Shown: piece after piece, positions 11,340-23,010 of the stretch
How positions within the stretch are numbered: position 1 is the stretch's first letter
Layout: each line of letters opens with the position of its first letter
DNA from: Brachynemurus nebulosus
Taxonomy: Eukaryota; Arthropoda; Insecta; Neuroptera; Myrmeleontidae
Length of the DNA stretch: 64,000 nt
Assembly: GCA_035578155.1 (NCBI GenBank)
Contig: JAPWDM010000005.1
Location: forward strand, 15,839,332 to 15,903,331
Reading direction: 5' to 3'
Made by a program: the position numbers and the translations under genes
The notes under the pieces: generated by a model
What the model saw: only the letters and a program-made list of their open reading frames with translations
What the model was told of the DNA's origin: nothing
The model's database searches: none

Positions 11340-12400
11340 ATATAATTTTGGTGTAGAATCGCTGTAACCTTACTACTTTTGGTACAGGACTGTTGTGATC
11401 TTACTACTTTTGACACAGAACCGCTGTGATTTTACTACTTTTGATACAGAACCGCTGTGATCTTACTACCTTAGGTACAGAACTGCGGTGACCTTACTAC
11501 TTTTGGTATGAAGCAGCTTGGGTAAAAAAATTAAAATTTAAGGTTAAAAAATCTGAAAATAAATTAAGGTGATGATTGAAAGCTGAAATTTAGAACGTAA
11601 AATGAATTATCTGAATAAAGTTTAACAATGTTTATTAATCAAAACTTCTAAATTTACAGAATTTCGAACAGAGTACGCAAATTTATATATTGTAAGATAG
11701 CAGAAGGCTATCTCCAAACTGACTGAATGTAATGTAATGCAACACAATAACCTTTTTTGTCTTTTTAGCTGACTTAAATATGTTCTTAAACTTTGACTCT
11801 GACTTAAACGTTTTGTTCGGAAGTCGCGTGCGCACTACCTCATAGAATTTTCTAGTATGCAAATAAGAATTATTTACTTTATAAAATTATATAATGCATA
11901 TGTACCGTGAATTAATTACTAAATATTTTTAAACTCTATATGTGTAATACAATAATCATAAAGTAGAACAGGGTTGGAATGCCTATGTATTTTAAATGTT
12001 ATAAATCAATTTTAAGAAAATTATACTGAAAATATTTAAGCAATATACTGACCACATTTAAAATACGTTGCAAGAACAAAACTGCTGTAAGCTTTGAAAT
12101 TACTGAAAAGATACTTAATGCTTTAGTAATTAGTAATTACTAGTGGTCCTCAGCTAACGGTAAGTTTGAAGTAATATTTTACTATATTTAGTTTATAAAA
12201 TATCTTTCTGTAAGTACAATATTAACAGATTATGGTTGATAAAGTTAATATCGTTTTCAAAATATTAATAAAATTTGGATACAGTTCAAATAAATTACAT
12301 ATTTTAAAATTGTGATTCTGGAACGCAAAATTCCAAGACCAATTTTGATTTTATTAAATGAATCAATATTGTTTTTCAAAGGTCACATTAGTTTTCTTTT
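11340..12400 (+). repeat. Dispersed repeat D, copy 1, with 31-bp minisatellite
   Basis: It opens with a minisatellite, followed further on by 'AAGTAATATTTTACTATATTTA', 'AATCTTTCTGTAAGTACAA'-like and 'CAATTTTGATTTTATTAAAT' segments. The same order of segments recurs at 45950-46392 and then, across insertions, at 51599-51640 and 52063-52130. Here the 12300-12400 part is uninterrupted and so serves as the empty-site reference for those insertions. There is no coding capacity. Confidence 0.7.
11350..11509 (+). repeat. 31-bp minisatellite, five units
   Basis: The motif 'GGTACAGAACCGCTGTGATC' with variants starts at 11350, 11381, 11412, 11443, 11474 and (partial) 11505, an exact 31-bp period. Each unit ends in CTTACTACTTTT. 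The same degenerate unit is repeated near 46013-46175. Confidence 0.92.
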
Positions 12401-13546
12401 ATTTTACAGAATTAGAAAGCAGCCCGGAACTTTCAGAAATGCGGGGCCTGGTGCGGTCCACGTTTACATCGCCCTCGTAAGTTTTGGGTGACTGTATGTA
12501 TTACACCGTAAATTACAAAAAAATGTTGACTTTGTCCATAGTATTACCTCTGGGCTATATAATTAAACCTCAAATTAATCATCATTTTATTCACCATTTC
12601 CAGGTCTTATCAAGAAAATTGTATCATAAATTTTAATTTCTGTAGATCATTTAAAAATATTAAAAATTATATATTTACTCATCTCTGTTGACACCTTGAG
12701 AACCATGAAAATCATTCTACGAAAAATTTGTTCAATTTATTATATTTTCTTATCTCCATTTTGCGCACTGAGAAAATACGTGCCCAAAATACGTAACATC
12801 TGTGTGTGTGTGTGTGTTTATATTTTATAATTAGTTTGATTTTTTACCGATGGAAAATTCACCATTTTCCTCATATAAAATTGCTTGCTTACTTAATTAG
12901 TATTTTCTTTTTTGGAGCGGCAGTAAAATGCGTCGTCACCAGGAAGGAAGTAAATTTATTTTAATAAAAATAACAGGCGTACAGGAAAGGAACGAACAGT
13001 ATAGCTGCAGATGTTACCGACATCAGCGGAGAAAATTACACGGAGAATAAAAGTGCCTCCCTTCATACCATCTCCATCATAGGTATAATAAAATATGAAA
13101 TTTCAACCTTAAGTTAGTACCAATTTTGTGTTAATAGCCCCTTAATTTGAAACTATAGCCGTGCAATTAGTGTACGATACTTTTTCTGTTACTGTTTGAG
13201 GTAGTTACCAATATTTTTACGGGCAGTATTAAAGTTTTTATGTGAACGTAATTTTATATCCAACCCGTAAATTTTAAGTGTTTTTTAAATGCCGCATCTT
13301 ATAATTTTTTTTGGTTTGTTTGAATTATTATATCTTCTCGAGGATATGTTGCAAAAAATAATATACCTGTACATGTCAAGCGAGAAAACCGTATTTAATA
13401 AAATTTCACTTACAGAAAGAATATCCTACCCATTCTATTGCACCTGTCCTAAAAGCTGACCAAGAGCGGAGTTGGGCTTGCAAAGTTATAAAATTCTGCA
13501 CAGTGAATAGTCAAAAGACAAAATTCAACTTTTTCTATTCATTTTA
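12400..13546. other. Mixed-composition interval, no recognised gene
   Basis: It contains a short (GT)n run near 12802-12817 and somewhat less AT-rich stretches near 12420-12480 and 12910-13080. I see no credible long frame, splice architecture or TIR pair. An unrecognised exon here cannot be excluded. Confidence 0.3.
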
Positions 13547-13678
13547 CTAGTGAATTTCCAGAATGGAAACACGCTATTCCAGCCTTCTTCATGACGCAAC
13601 TTCAGCCCGAGACTAGGGCAGACATTTGTTTTGAGGTCCCTAGAACCCGAAAATAACATTCACTAAAATTTATATATA
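13547..13678 (+). repeat. Left half of a microsatellite-bearing dispersed repeat (family M), truncated
   Basis: The sequence GTGAATTTCCAGAATGGAAA ... TTTTGAGGTCCCTAGAACCC ... TTCACTAAAATTTATATATA matches the left half of the copies at 47033 and 58753. It stops within the TATATA stretch, exactly where the TA-target element at 13679 begins. The right half of the family (TCCGCGCGATAACTCTCGAA) is not found downstream. Confidence 0.8.
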
Positions 13679-14545
13679 GGGGAGAGTCTCCTATATTGGA
13701 CTCAATTTTTGTTTGCAACAAGGAAACCAATTAAGATATAGCCATCATTTTTGGTTGTCTGATTAATCAATCTTTATGTTATAAAACGAAAACATTAATT
13801 CGTCTCTAGTTGAATTTTAAAAAGACCTTACCTTGGGTAAAAAAAAATAATGTCATTTGGTCCAATTTAGGAAACTAGTATGCTAAATTGGACCGATGTG
13901 TTCTTAAATTGGACCACCGCTGATAATAGCATAATCAAGCGAAAATTGAAAAAAAAGCTCAAAATTTATGATTTTATTCTACTTTTATTATAATTTATTA
14001 CAACAGAAATCAATATTACATAGGAAAAAAATATATAGTTGGAACAAAAAGTACATACCAGTTCTAAGATTTAAAGCTGAGAAATTATTTTTTACAGTAA
14101 ACACAAAAGTACTTTTTCACTCTCTCCGGAGAATTTGGACATTTTACATGATTCCCTTCTTTGCACATCATGCACTGAATCATTGGCTCAATTCTATCTT
14201 CTCTACAAATTCTACAGTACCAACTTTCAGTTTCTTTGTTAGATTGACCACTAGTGCTATTGGTTACTGTTTCAAACATCATTTCTTTTCCTTTATTAAA
14301 CTCTTGAAGTACTTTTTCTAATTATTCTTGCTTCCATTGGCCTTACATTCCTCGTGATGTCATTCTAAAAAAGAAATAAAAATTGTAAATTGTGAACCGG
14401 TCCATTTTAGGAACTTCTACTAGGTCAAATTTAGGGGACCATAATGTTTTTTTACGAAATCCATTATCTACATCTAATCCATGTATATATTTTTAAGATT
14501 ATGTCGTTCTAATAAATTACATATGACATAGATAAAATATAAATA
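13679..14545. mobile_element. TA-target pogo-like element fragment with 'GGTCCAATTTAGGAA' repeats
   Basis: The left terminus GGGGAGAGTCTCCTATATT follows a TA inside the TATATA tract of the preceding repeat. The motif TTGGACC/GGTCCAATTTAGGAA recurs near 13694, 13859, 13883, 13905 and 14399, with a variant at 14425. It encloses a PHD-like coding remnant. I cannot find the matching right TIR; the next element's left end at 14546 may have replaced it. The pogo-like (Tc1/mariner) assignment rests on the TA target and the C-terminal PHD-like finger and is inference. Confidence 0.6.
14085..14324 (-). pseudogene. PHD-like zinc finger, C-terminal remnant of a transposase
   Basis: The open frame runs on the minus strand from just after a TAA at about 14325-14327 to its own stop at 14085. 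The in-frame ATG pair (14282) lies inside it. The peptide has the spacing WYCRIC, MIQCMMC, GNHVKC, YFCVYC, which is a C4HC3 PHD-type finger. From memory, such fingers occur at the C-termini of pogo/Tigger-like DDE transposases in insects. No DDE catalytic domain is recognisable upstream. The frame is therefore most likely the surviving end of a transposase inside the element at 13679-14545. A short expressed PHD peptide is unlikely but not excluded. Confidence 0.6.
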
Positions 14546-15736
14546 TGGGAGATAGGGGCTAGTATTAACGGGGGTAAGTATTAACAAGCCTTTTTCCGCC
14601 AAACTACGGACGAAAAAATTATGTACGTCCGGTTGCTATCATCAGTAGATGACCACGCACACGTTGTGACCAATCAGCCTTCGGTCAGTTGCCGCGAAAC
14701 AAAGTTGTGACTAACACATAGATTTTATTAGGTAAAAGAATATTTTTAAGTCGGCGGTTTTTTGATTTAAAGCATGATTGTATACCTAAAAGAGACTAAA
14801 TTTATTTCAAACGGTAGCATATTTCATCTTGTAGGGTATTTTGTTTAAATTTTACCGCATTATCGGGGCAAGTATTAACAAAATGCATGGAGTAAGTATT
14901 AACATGTTAACATTTATCTCGTTTAAATTTTAGGCAATAAAGTCTATTTTTTTAACTTCCTTATAAGGAAATTATTAATTTTTTTCGTGACATTGTCAAA
15001 TATGTTTGCATGTATGTGTGTGTGTACATATGTGGATGTTAAATTTAAATGGTTTTAATTTTTATATATTTTCTGCAGTGAAGCAGAGGAATAGTTTTGC
15101 TTGATCTGAGTTATTATATATTTCAAGAATTATAATAATGTTAAATAAGACGAATATTAATTATTAATAAGTAAATATTTTTTAACATAGAAGATATTAA
15201 ACGATTGCGATTATCTATCGAAGACTGAAAACTTACCAATTTTTGTTTCGTTATCAAGGTCAAAGCGACGTAATTTGCTACTTAATAAGGACTGACTTAA
15301 CTATTGCCTCAGAAACAAATTAAAATAATGATTAACTTTAATTAATTAAGTAAAGATAAAAATAAATCTAAAATAAGAATTTTCTATGTTAAATAAATTA
15401 ATTCCTTTCTAATAATAAACACGCTAAATATAATACTTTGTCTTATTTTCTATACATATCTATAAAACATCATAATCATATTAAAACTCTAATGTTAACA
15501 CTTATCCCAACGTTGTTAAAACTTACCCCAAAAGTGGGGTAAGTATTAACAAGCACATTTTTTAAGAAAATGGGTTTTTCCATAGAAAGTACAAAGGATA
15601 TGTAAGTTTTTTTTATCAAAAATTATAGACAGATAGTTAATGCTTCATAACGTTTACAAAGAAAATCTCTAACTAGTTTCATTTCCGTTTAATATGTAAA
15701 AAAGTAAAATCTGTTAGTACATGCCCCTGTCTCCCC
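14546..15736. mobile_element. TA-target TIR element, 1191 bp, with 'GTAAGTATTAACA' repeats
   Basis: The left end is TGGGAGATAGGGGC. The right end, reversed, is GGGGAGACAGGGGC. TA flanks both ends (14544-14545 and 15737-15738). The motif GTAAGTATTAACA or its complement recurs near 14567-14583, 14869, 14894, 15493, 15515 and 15538, clustered in both subterminal zones. No transposase frame is present. It directly abuts the pogo-like fragment to its left. Confidence 0.8.
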
Positions 15737-17170
15737 TATAAAAAGAAAAAGTTGTACCTACCTGTGAAGTGTTTAGTCGAACGGTAAGTAATGAAAATTT
15801 AACATCGATTTAAGAGTTTTTCATAAATTTGCTAGTTTTCAAAGACTACTTACTTGACAATTACCTAAATTTGTACTAAGAAATAAATTCGAATGTTGTT
15901 TAATATTTTTATTGTTAGACAACAGGACTTACGTTGACTTATTAGAAAATCATAGACAACAAGTTATATTTCACAAATTCACATGTTACATGCCGCTAGA
16001 TGCTTCAATAAAATACCCAACTAAATGACCATGTGCACTGTCTATTCTTCTGTAATATAATATTGTTCATTGTTCTGGGATTGGAGACCATTTTTGCACT
16101 TAATTTTTCTTTACTTTTAACTAGAGAAAACTTAGTTACCATAATCTACGAAAGTTGTAGACACAGCTCACCTCAAAACTTTAGGAGAAGGGGGAGATAA
16201 GAAACTTCACTTCGTAGCACAATATTTTACAAACCAGGCCCAAAAAATTAAAACTGGTAAGAGAAACCTCAACTTCACTTTAAGAGCCTTCTCTACTGAT
16301 ATTTCCTCCCCATGTTTTAATATAGAGAAGTAGGTACCTACCTCAAGAGACGTTAAAATTTTCGACAATATATTAATTGCGATCTTACATCAGCATGTAT
16401 ATGTATGGACTATGGGACAGACAGACAGCATGACGATATTATTAGGATTACAACATTTTTTGCGTGGAATTCTAAAAAGTTTCAAATAAAATTCGGAGAC
16501 AATTTTTGCGTAGGTGTGAAATATTTCAAATTTTTGATAAACCTACATTTATTATAGCACAATCTAAATGTTGAAAAATTTACTAGCGATTCATCCTACA
16601 GAATATATAGTTCAATTTAACTGAATACAGCCTACGAAAAATTCTTGTATATTAACCCTGTAAATAGAAACTGTATAGAAAATTAAAGAAAATTAGGAGA
16701 AAAGAGAAGAGGAAATTAAAAAAAATTAAATTAAATTTTATGTTTGTTCTTAATAAAACTGAAGCGAATCTGAAAATATAGATAAATTGTTATTTTAAGT
16801 GGGTATTCTAAAAATTTTTAGTGTATTATTTATACTATTTATAGTAATACAATACCTACCGCCTACTGTTAGATAATCGAAATATGTGGGATTAAAATTT
16901 GAAAGAATTAAAACTGGCGTACGGAAGAATTTGTTTGATGTCGGTATCAGTGGTTTTAAATAAACATTTAAATACGGATACCATATATTTGCGAAACATA
17001 ATCAGACAAGTAAATATTTTAATGGTTTAGCTAAATTTTACTAACATGCTATCATCAAATAAAAAAGCAAAAAAATAGAAGGGTTAAAATCGAGGAAAAG
17101 TTTCATAATTAGTCTTTAGATTTCTCATAAATATAAGAGCCTAAAATTATCTCACTTACGTGTCTTCATA
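15737..17170. other. AT-rich interval, no recognised gene or element
   Basis: I see no long frame, no TIR pair and no repeat shared with other parts of the window. A 'GGGGGAGATAAGAAAC' motif at about 16189 resembles the GGGGAGA termini nearby, but it has no inverted partner or TA-delimited limits. Confidence 0.35.
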
Positions 17171-18110
17171 CACAGAGAAAAAATTCCAGTAAAAATTACT
17201 GAGCTGCCTCCGGTAAACGAGTCTTAACTGACCAGTCCGTAGGAAATTATTAAGCAAAAATATAAAAAATGCGTTTCAAACATTATTTTTTACGATTCAT
17301 TTGAAAATTTTTCCTGTACACCTTAAGAATTTTTCCTGTACACCTTAAGAATTTTTCCTATACAGCTGCGTAAAATTCGATGGGCTAGTAAAATTTCATG
17401 TGGACACCGGGAAAATTTACTTAACTTTTTGTAAAATTATACTGAGTCGCTGTGCATTTCATCCCTCTCACATATCATTGCAACCAAGCATCACACAGAC
17501 ATGAGAATAAATAAAACAAGCACGCAAGCGCACCGAGCATTGTCTAACACGGCCAACACGAGTTACAGGCATAGCAACTAAGCAGGTTTCCTTCAGTTCA
17601 GTTGTGCAATAACAACCATCATGACTGGATGTTTATGAAGTGTTTGTTTGTTGTGTTTCATGAATTTTTGTTTAGTTTTTATTTTAATTCTTGTATCTTT
17701 TTTTTTAATATGTATTGATATGTTAATTAAAATATGTTTTTAGACAAATTATTGTAATGTGCCTATTGTTTTATCATGTAATATGTCAAATAAAGAATTT
17801 ATATATTTTTTTCCACAAATAATAAAAAACCACAAAAATTTTTTTCTATATTAATAATTTGATTTTAATGCTTACCCTTCTATCAATATCCTTTTAAACT
17901 ATTTTGATTCAATTATTTATTAATAAATAAAAAAAAAACCTTATTTATAAATAATACGGTAACTTTTACTGAGCTATAGGGTAATTTACAATTTTTACTA
18001 TAAATTATCGTACTTTTTGCTTAGCTTGTCACTTATGTCCGCATTACCAGAGAACTCAGTAATTTTTTACCAGAAATTTCAGTAAAAATTACTGTATTTT
18101 TTTCTCAGTG
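17171..18110. mobile_element. TA-target MITE, 940 bp
   Basis: The left end CACAGAGAAAAAATTCCAGT matches the reversed right end CACTGAGAAAAAAATACAGT. TA lies outside both ends (17169-17170 and 18111-18112). 'CAGTAAAAATTACTG' palindromes sit just inside each end. A 27-bp direct repeat 'TTTTTCCTGTACACCTTAAG' is present twice, plus a partial third, near 17300-17365. There is no coding capacity. Confidence 0.8.
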
Positions 18111-18269
18111 TATGTTAAAAAATTTAGTATATTTCGAAGATGAAATCTAAGAATTAATTTTAGGGAGATGGTGCCTAAAATTAACTTCATCCCCAGCGGT
18201 ACTTTACAAACGATCCAAATAACGAATCCATTTTTTGATTACATAAGAAGACGTTTGTCAGTGGTAATA

Positions 18270-18344
18270 AGGGGTCAATTGTGATTTTATGGTCTGTGAC
18301 CCGTCAATTCGCGACCCGCATCTTAAGAATCACTGAACCAAACT
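18270..18344 (-). mobile_element. Isolated hAT-type terminus
   Basis: Read on the minus strand the segment begins CAGTGATTCTTAAGATGCGG and continues GTCGCGAATTGACGGGTCAC. This is the style of many animal hAT termini (CAG..GTTCT.AA..GCGGGTCGCGA). I find no opposite end or 8-bp duplication, so this is an orphan fragment. Confidence 0.5.
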
Positions 18345-20040
18345 ATTAACGTTTATTATTACATGAGAGGGTTGTATTTTTTCGAATAAATTGGTGATTA
18401 CATAAATAAAAATACAAACTTGGGTTGCAAAAACCCAAAATTCAGAAGGAATATAGTAATAAAGTTGGCTATTATAAGATGATCGCTAAATATGAGACAA
18501 CAGGTTATGAAAACAGTTAAGTTTATCAATAAAAACTTTTGTTGTATTTTTGTTGTGTTTAACAGCAATGAAATGATCAGTGAAATAGAAATTTTATATA
18601 ATCTTTTTCGCTTGAAAAATTAGTCCTAACCTCCCAACTATTTTTTTCATGGCAAATCTAAAAAAATAAACTACAGTAATTTTTATGCGACTTAATAACG
18701 CGTTAAATTGTAATAATTAGAAGCCTCTTCAGTGCATATTACGTATCTCAATTTCTTAATGTATTGATAAATCTTTTCGCTCAATTTATGAAAAATGTTA
18801 AAATGATAATTAAAAGATATTCAACATTCTGAACAATAGATGAAAAAATATTGAAAACCATCGAACAAATACTGTATTCAATCACATAAAAAAAATTCAT
18901 GGTACTTAATCTCTCCAAAAATTTATAGTATCCTTTAATTCTTAATACTAAATACAATAAACTCTCTAGCTTTCTTCGTCTATAAAAAGAAACGAAAATT
19001 TCATTTATTAAATAATATCTACGGCCTATTTTCATGGAAATGACTATCCGAACATATTTTCCTCCTTTTCAATTTTCATTCCAAAATATATTTTCCTCCA
19101 CGCTAAAATCAATAAAATAAATTAAATCGTTAATATTTGTACATTCTCGAACAGTCGCTTCGTAAGATAGCGAGCGACGCTCTAGCCAACAAGCAAGCAA
19201 GCAATGACGAGCTATTTGACTAATAAAAATGTATTATAAATTCTCGACCGATTGTCGACCGATTCGGTGTCTATTATACCAATACAACACTCATACCTAT
19301 ACACGTATAAGTAAGTATACATGCATCGAACGTAAAATGAATCGTGTATATAGAGCAGTATTTCCCAAACTGTGTTCCGCGAACGAGTTATGAAGTCTAA
19401 GCGTAAAGAACATGATTTGTATCCTTTTAAGTACTTAACATAACTTAAGGACATTCGTGCGTCAAACCTAATAGTAGATAAAAATTTTAATTTTAGAAAA
19501 TTGACAAGTTCAATTACATAGTTATCTTCTCTCAAAAATTTTGAGGCTATCATGGATCATTTCTTAAAGTAATTGACGATTAAAAATCAAATTTTTAACA
19601 CAGAGCCATTGGAAAAAACATTTTAAATAGCATTTTTTTCATTTTAAAAATTATAGTAAGTGTATTATAAGAGTAGATACTATAATAAAAAATGTTGAAA
19701 AATATTTTTTGAAATATGCAATTTATATAATTGCACAAAAAATATCGTGTTGACGAACGTTAAAATGAAATACTAGTTATTGAAATTAATATTCGGGTAG
19801 ATTTTGATGTGTACACGACATACAAGGTCAAATCAGACTACTAAATTTCAATCAACAACTGTGTATGCATTGATGTCAGAGATCAGTATATAGGTGGTAC
19901 GTATAGCAATCACCAATATACACGACCAACACGACACATCATATGATACATGAACAAATACAAGCTCTGTATGCATAACATACAGGTATAGTGTTTTGTA
20001 GTAGCTACATAACATTATTCTGTAGTGTTTTGTGGACGCG
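18345..20040. other. AT-rich interval with one possible orphan hAT end
   Basis: At 19354 the plus strand reads CAGTATTTCCCAAACTGTGT then TCCGCGAACG, resembling a hAT terminus of the 'CCCAAACTGTG' type. It has no partner. The remainder has no credible gene; the 84- and 113-codon minus-strand frames (18781-19035, 19212-19553) show no motif I recognise. Confidence 0.35.
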
Positions 20041-21160
20041 CTCCAACGTCTTTAAAGCAATCCTTAAAGGAAACTGAGAGAAAACAACCGATGTTTCATT
20101 TTTTTTTATTTTTAAGTGAAAGAACTTGAAATTGTTTGAGTTATGTGAAGTTGGTATCCATTTTTGCGAATTAAGCGTACGCATTCGTTTGCCTATTGTT
20201 GTGCAACAAAGATTTTCGATTGTTCATTTTTTGTTTCGAAATGGTGGCCCAAAAAAAATTTTTTTTTGCAAATTTTTGCCACTGGCACCCGCAAATTGCA
20301 GAAAAAATTTCTAAAGCACCTCGTTTGTCCTTTGTTTGTTCATATTTGTCCTGCAATTAGTTTCGTTTGTCCACCCTGGTTAATTATAATTAATTGTTAA
20401 AATTTTCAAAAATGTGAAGTTGGCACCCTTTTTTTGGAATTTTGCAATTTTTTTTACGGCATTCGTTGGTGCATCGTTAGCTCAAGATTGTCCACCCCCA
20501 AGTTTCGTTTGTTCACACGAAATTTTAAAATCGCAAGTGAAAAAAATTTTTCATTGAACTATTACTATGAATGATATACATACATACATATACGACTATA
20601 CATATGTATACAGTGGAACTCCAAGAAATGCAACGATATGTTCCACTGATGAATAATAGTTCAATGCAAAATATTTTTTACTTGCGATTTTAAAATAGAG
20701 TGTCGATAGATGAAACTTGGGGGGTGGACAATCTTAGACTAAGAATGGACAAACGATTGCAGTAAAAAAAATTGCAAAATTCCAAAAAAGGGGTGCCAAC
20801 TTCACATAACTCGAAATTGCTTGAGTTCTTTCACTTAAAAAAAAAACCATCGGTTGTTTTCTCTCAGTTTCTTTTAAGCGTTTAATAATAATTAATTAAA
20901 ATTAGCCAGTGGGTGGACAAACTAAACTAATTGCTGGACAAACATGGACAAACAAAGGACAAACGATTTACGAGCTTTAGAAATTTTTTCTGCAATTTGT
21001 GGGTGCCAGTGGTAACAATTTGTAAAAGAATTTTTGGGCCGCCATTCCGAAACAAAAAGTGGACAATCGAAAATTTTTGTTGGACAATAATGGACAAACG
21101 ATGGACAAACGAATGCGTATGCTTAAATCGAAAAATTCGCAAAAGTAGGTGCCAACTTAA
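20041..21160. mobile_element. Complex nested foldback with 'TGGACAAACGA' motifs
   Basis: The left half (about 20050-20560) is complementary to the right half (about 20650-21150), but the modules are permuted. Segment 20050-20150 pairs with about 20790-20885, 20155-20370 pairs with about 20905-21150, and 20410-20560 pairs with about 20645-20800. The modules share GAAGTTGG(T/C)A(T/C)CC and repeated GTTTGTCC / GGACAAAC words. The overlapping open frames on both strands are a by-product of the symmetry. The superfamily is unknown. Confidence 0.7.
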
Positions 21161-21950
21161 CATAGCTAACTGTTTGGAAGTAATTTCGGATCTATGTTCA
21201 CTATGGCTATCTACTTTAAACTGCACTTTGTCAGTCCTAATTCAAATCACATTATCAGTAAATGAAGTCATATTTCTGCAATGTAACGAATAATGTTGAC
21301 TTTTAAAGAGTTAGTAATTGGTATAACTCACGAGTGGATACACGAAAGTGATTATGAAGGTCATAACGCGCCCCCGTGTAAACATATTAATTCAAATTTT
21401 ATTGTGGGTTATCTGACATCATCAAAATTACTAAGATTGCCCAATTCCGTAAAAACCGTAAATAAAATGACGAGGTTTTCAAAATTGTACATTTTTATCA
21501 AAATTAGGCGCGTAGGATCACTAAATGGGAAACCTGTGTCAACTCAGTGACATTTACAAAAGAAATTGGGTCACTTTGGTAGCATAAATAAGAATTTTAC
21601 ACCAAAATTACCCTAATTCAACCAATCATCCTGATTCAAATCACTTCAATGAAGCTTGCTTTGAGAGAAAGAAAATTTTTTATTTTGATGACGTCATCAA
21701 TTTTACTAAAATTTTTCAATTCCCTGAAAACTGTACCCAAATGAATCGACGGTATAATGCAATTGGATGCGAATTATAGGTTTTCGAAATAGTTTTTTTT
21801 TTTATATTTACCAAAATTATATCGGTCAATCACTGTCCGTGGTAGCATCACACACAAATATGTTCGGCCTCTGGAGTTGTACTGGGTGTCACACACACGT
21901 TGTGTGAGTGACCATCAAAATTAAATTTCGCGTGTGAAAGGAGTGCTTAT

Positions 21951-22690
21951 GCGGCCCATACATTGTTCAACTTGTTGTACAACTTGGTTGAGTTGTATAA
22001 CATGTTGATCGTGCGTGGGGTAGTTGGACAACTACTTTGATGGTTGCATAAACGGTTGAAGTAAAATCAAAATATTTTGATTTTACGTGGGCGGAGCAAA
22101 TGATCTATGAACTTGTTGTACTGTGTGTGGGGTAGTTGAACAACAAAACCAGTACATATATGCTGTAAAGAGTGTAATGAACAAAATATTTACAGCGGTA
22201 ACAATTGGAAAGTTTAAATATTTGATTTTTTTTTGTTATTTCCAATAGCTTGCGGTAATACCGCATTTGAAAATTTTAAATTTTTGAAAGAATTTCCCGT
22301 TGCAAGAAACCTTAATGTAATTTCCAAGTGTGTTTTTGCAGAAATTGCATCACTCATAAACGTATCTTTGCTTCTTAAAGGTGTTATTTTTACTAAAATA
22401 TCATTAAAAATTTCATTCGTTCATTCGCATATAATTTTTGTAATCGTCTGGTTCACATTCACTAATTTTTTTAAATAATTTTTCATTAGAAAATGTTTTC
22501 CCCAACCACTCTTTGCTCTATTTTCTTTTTCTTCGTTTACTCAAGCTTTCTTTACTAATTTCTACAATTACTGCTAAGGCAAGAATTTTACCATAATTTT
22601 AAGGAAGTTCTCTTTTTCAAAAATTGTGAATAACTGAAGTTGGACAACAAGTTGAATGAATAGTTTAATAGTGTATATGGCAAACAGTTC
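21951..22690 (-). mobile_element. Decayed PIF/Harbinger element
   Basis: The left edge (GGCCCATACATTGTTCAACT then TGTTGTAC) and the right edge (reversed GCCATATACAC, then CATTCAACTTGTTGTCC) form degenerate inverted repeats. 'CAACTTGTTGTACAAC' words are reiterated near both ends. A Harbinger transposase N-terminal remnant lies between them on the minus strand, which gives the superfamily. The exact limits and the expected 3-bp duplication are unclear. Confidence 0.65.
22235..22589 (-). pseudogene. PIF/Harbinger transposase N-terminal fragment (frameshifted, with stops)
   Basis: Reading down the minus strand from 22589, the frame gives a basic segment, an in-frame stop, then KEWLGKTFSNEKLFKKISE and PDDYKNYMRMNE. 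A further stop and frame shift follow. The new frame then gives ITPLRSKDTFMSDAISAK and LEITLRFLATGNSFKNLKFS. The 'L..TLRFLATG.SF..L.F' block is a strong signature of Harbinger (DDE_Tnp_4) transposase N-terminal regions. The catalytic DDE domain is absent, so the copy is dead. Two disruptions within about 120 codons indicate age. Confidence 0.8.
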
Positions 22691-22741
22691 AACTTGTAGT
22701 ACAACTAGGTAGTACAACAAGTTTGTAGCGATAAGAAAAGT

Positions 22742-23010
22742 TTGAAGCACACTGGTACGGCGAGTGTTTTTCGACGGCGAAAAGAGAGCTTCGATGAGTG
22801 TGGTACGCTAGGACATACTATTACTTCGCGCAAAGTGAGACACGTGTATTTAAAAAATGTTTATATTAGAGTGAAATGCGAATATATACAGATCGATAGA
22901 GCACATCCCCGGACGGACCTGCACCACCACATTACATCGTTTCACACAGCGTCGTCTACGAGTTTATCATGTTTCATTCCAAACGTACCGTGGAGGTAGG
23001 TACGATTGCG
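22742..23010 (+). other. Less AT-rich, possibly exonic segment
   Basis: This 270-bp stretch stands out from its surroundings in base composition. An 85-codon open frame covers 22742-22999, with no motif that I recognise. A GGTAGGTACG near 22994-23004 resembles a 5' splice donor. It could be a 5' exon or untranslated region of a host gene on the plus strand, but nothing downstream confirms it. Low certainty. Confidence 0.25.

Noticed and set aside
16185..16350. Possible fourth GGGGAGA-ended element
   Set aside because: Only one GGGGGAGATAAG motif is present, without an inverted partner or TA-delimited limits.
20126..21293. Overlapping frames on both strands in the 20-21 kb palindrome
   Set aside because: They mirror each other because of the inverted repeat and have no recognisable motif.
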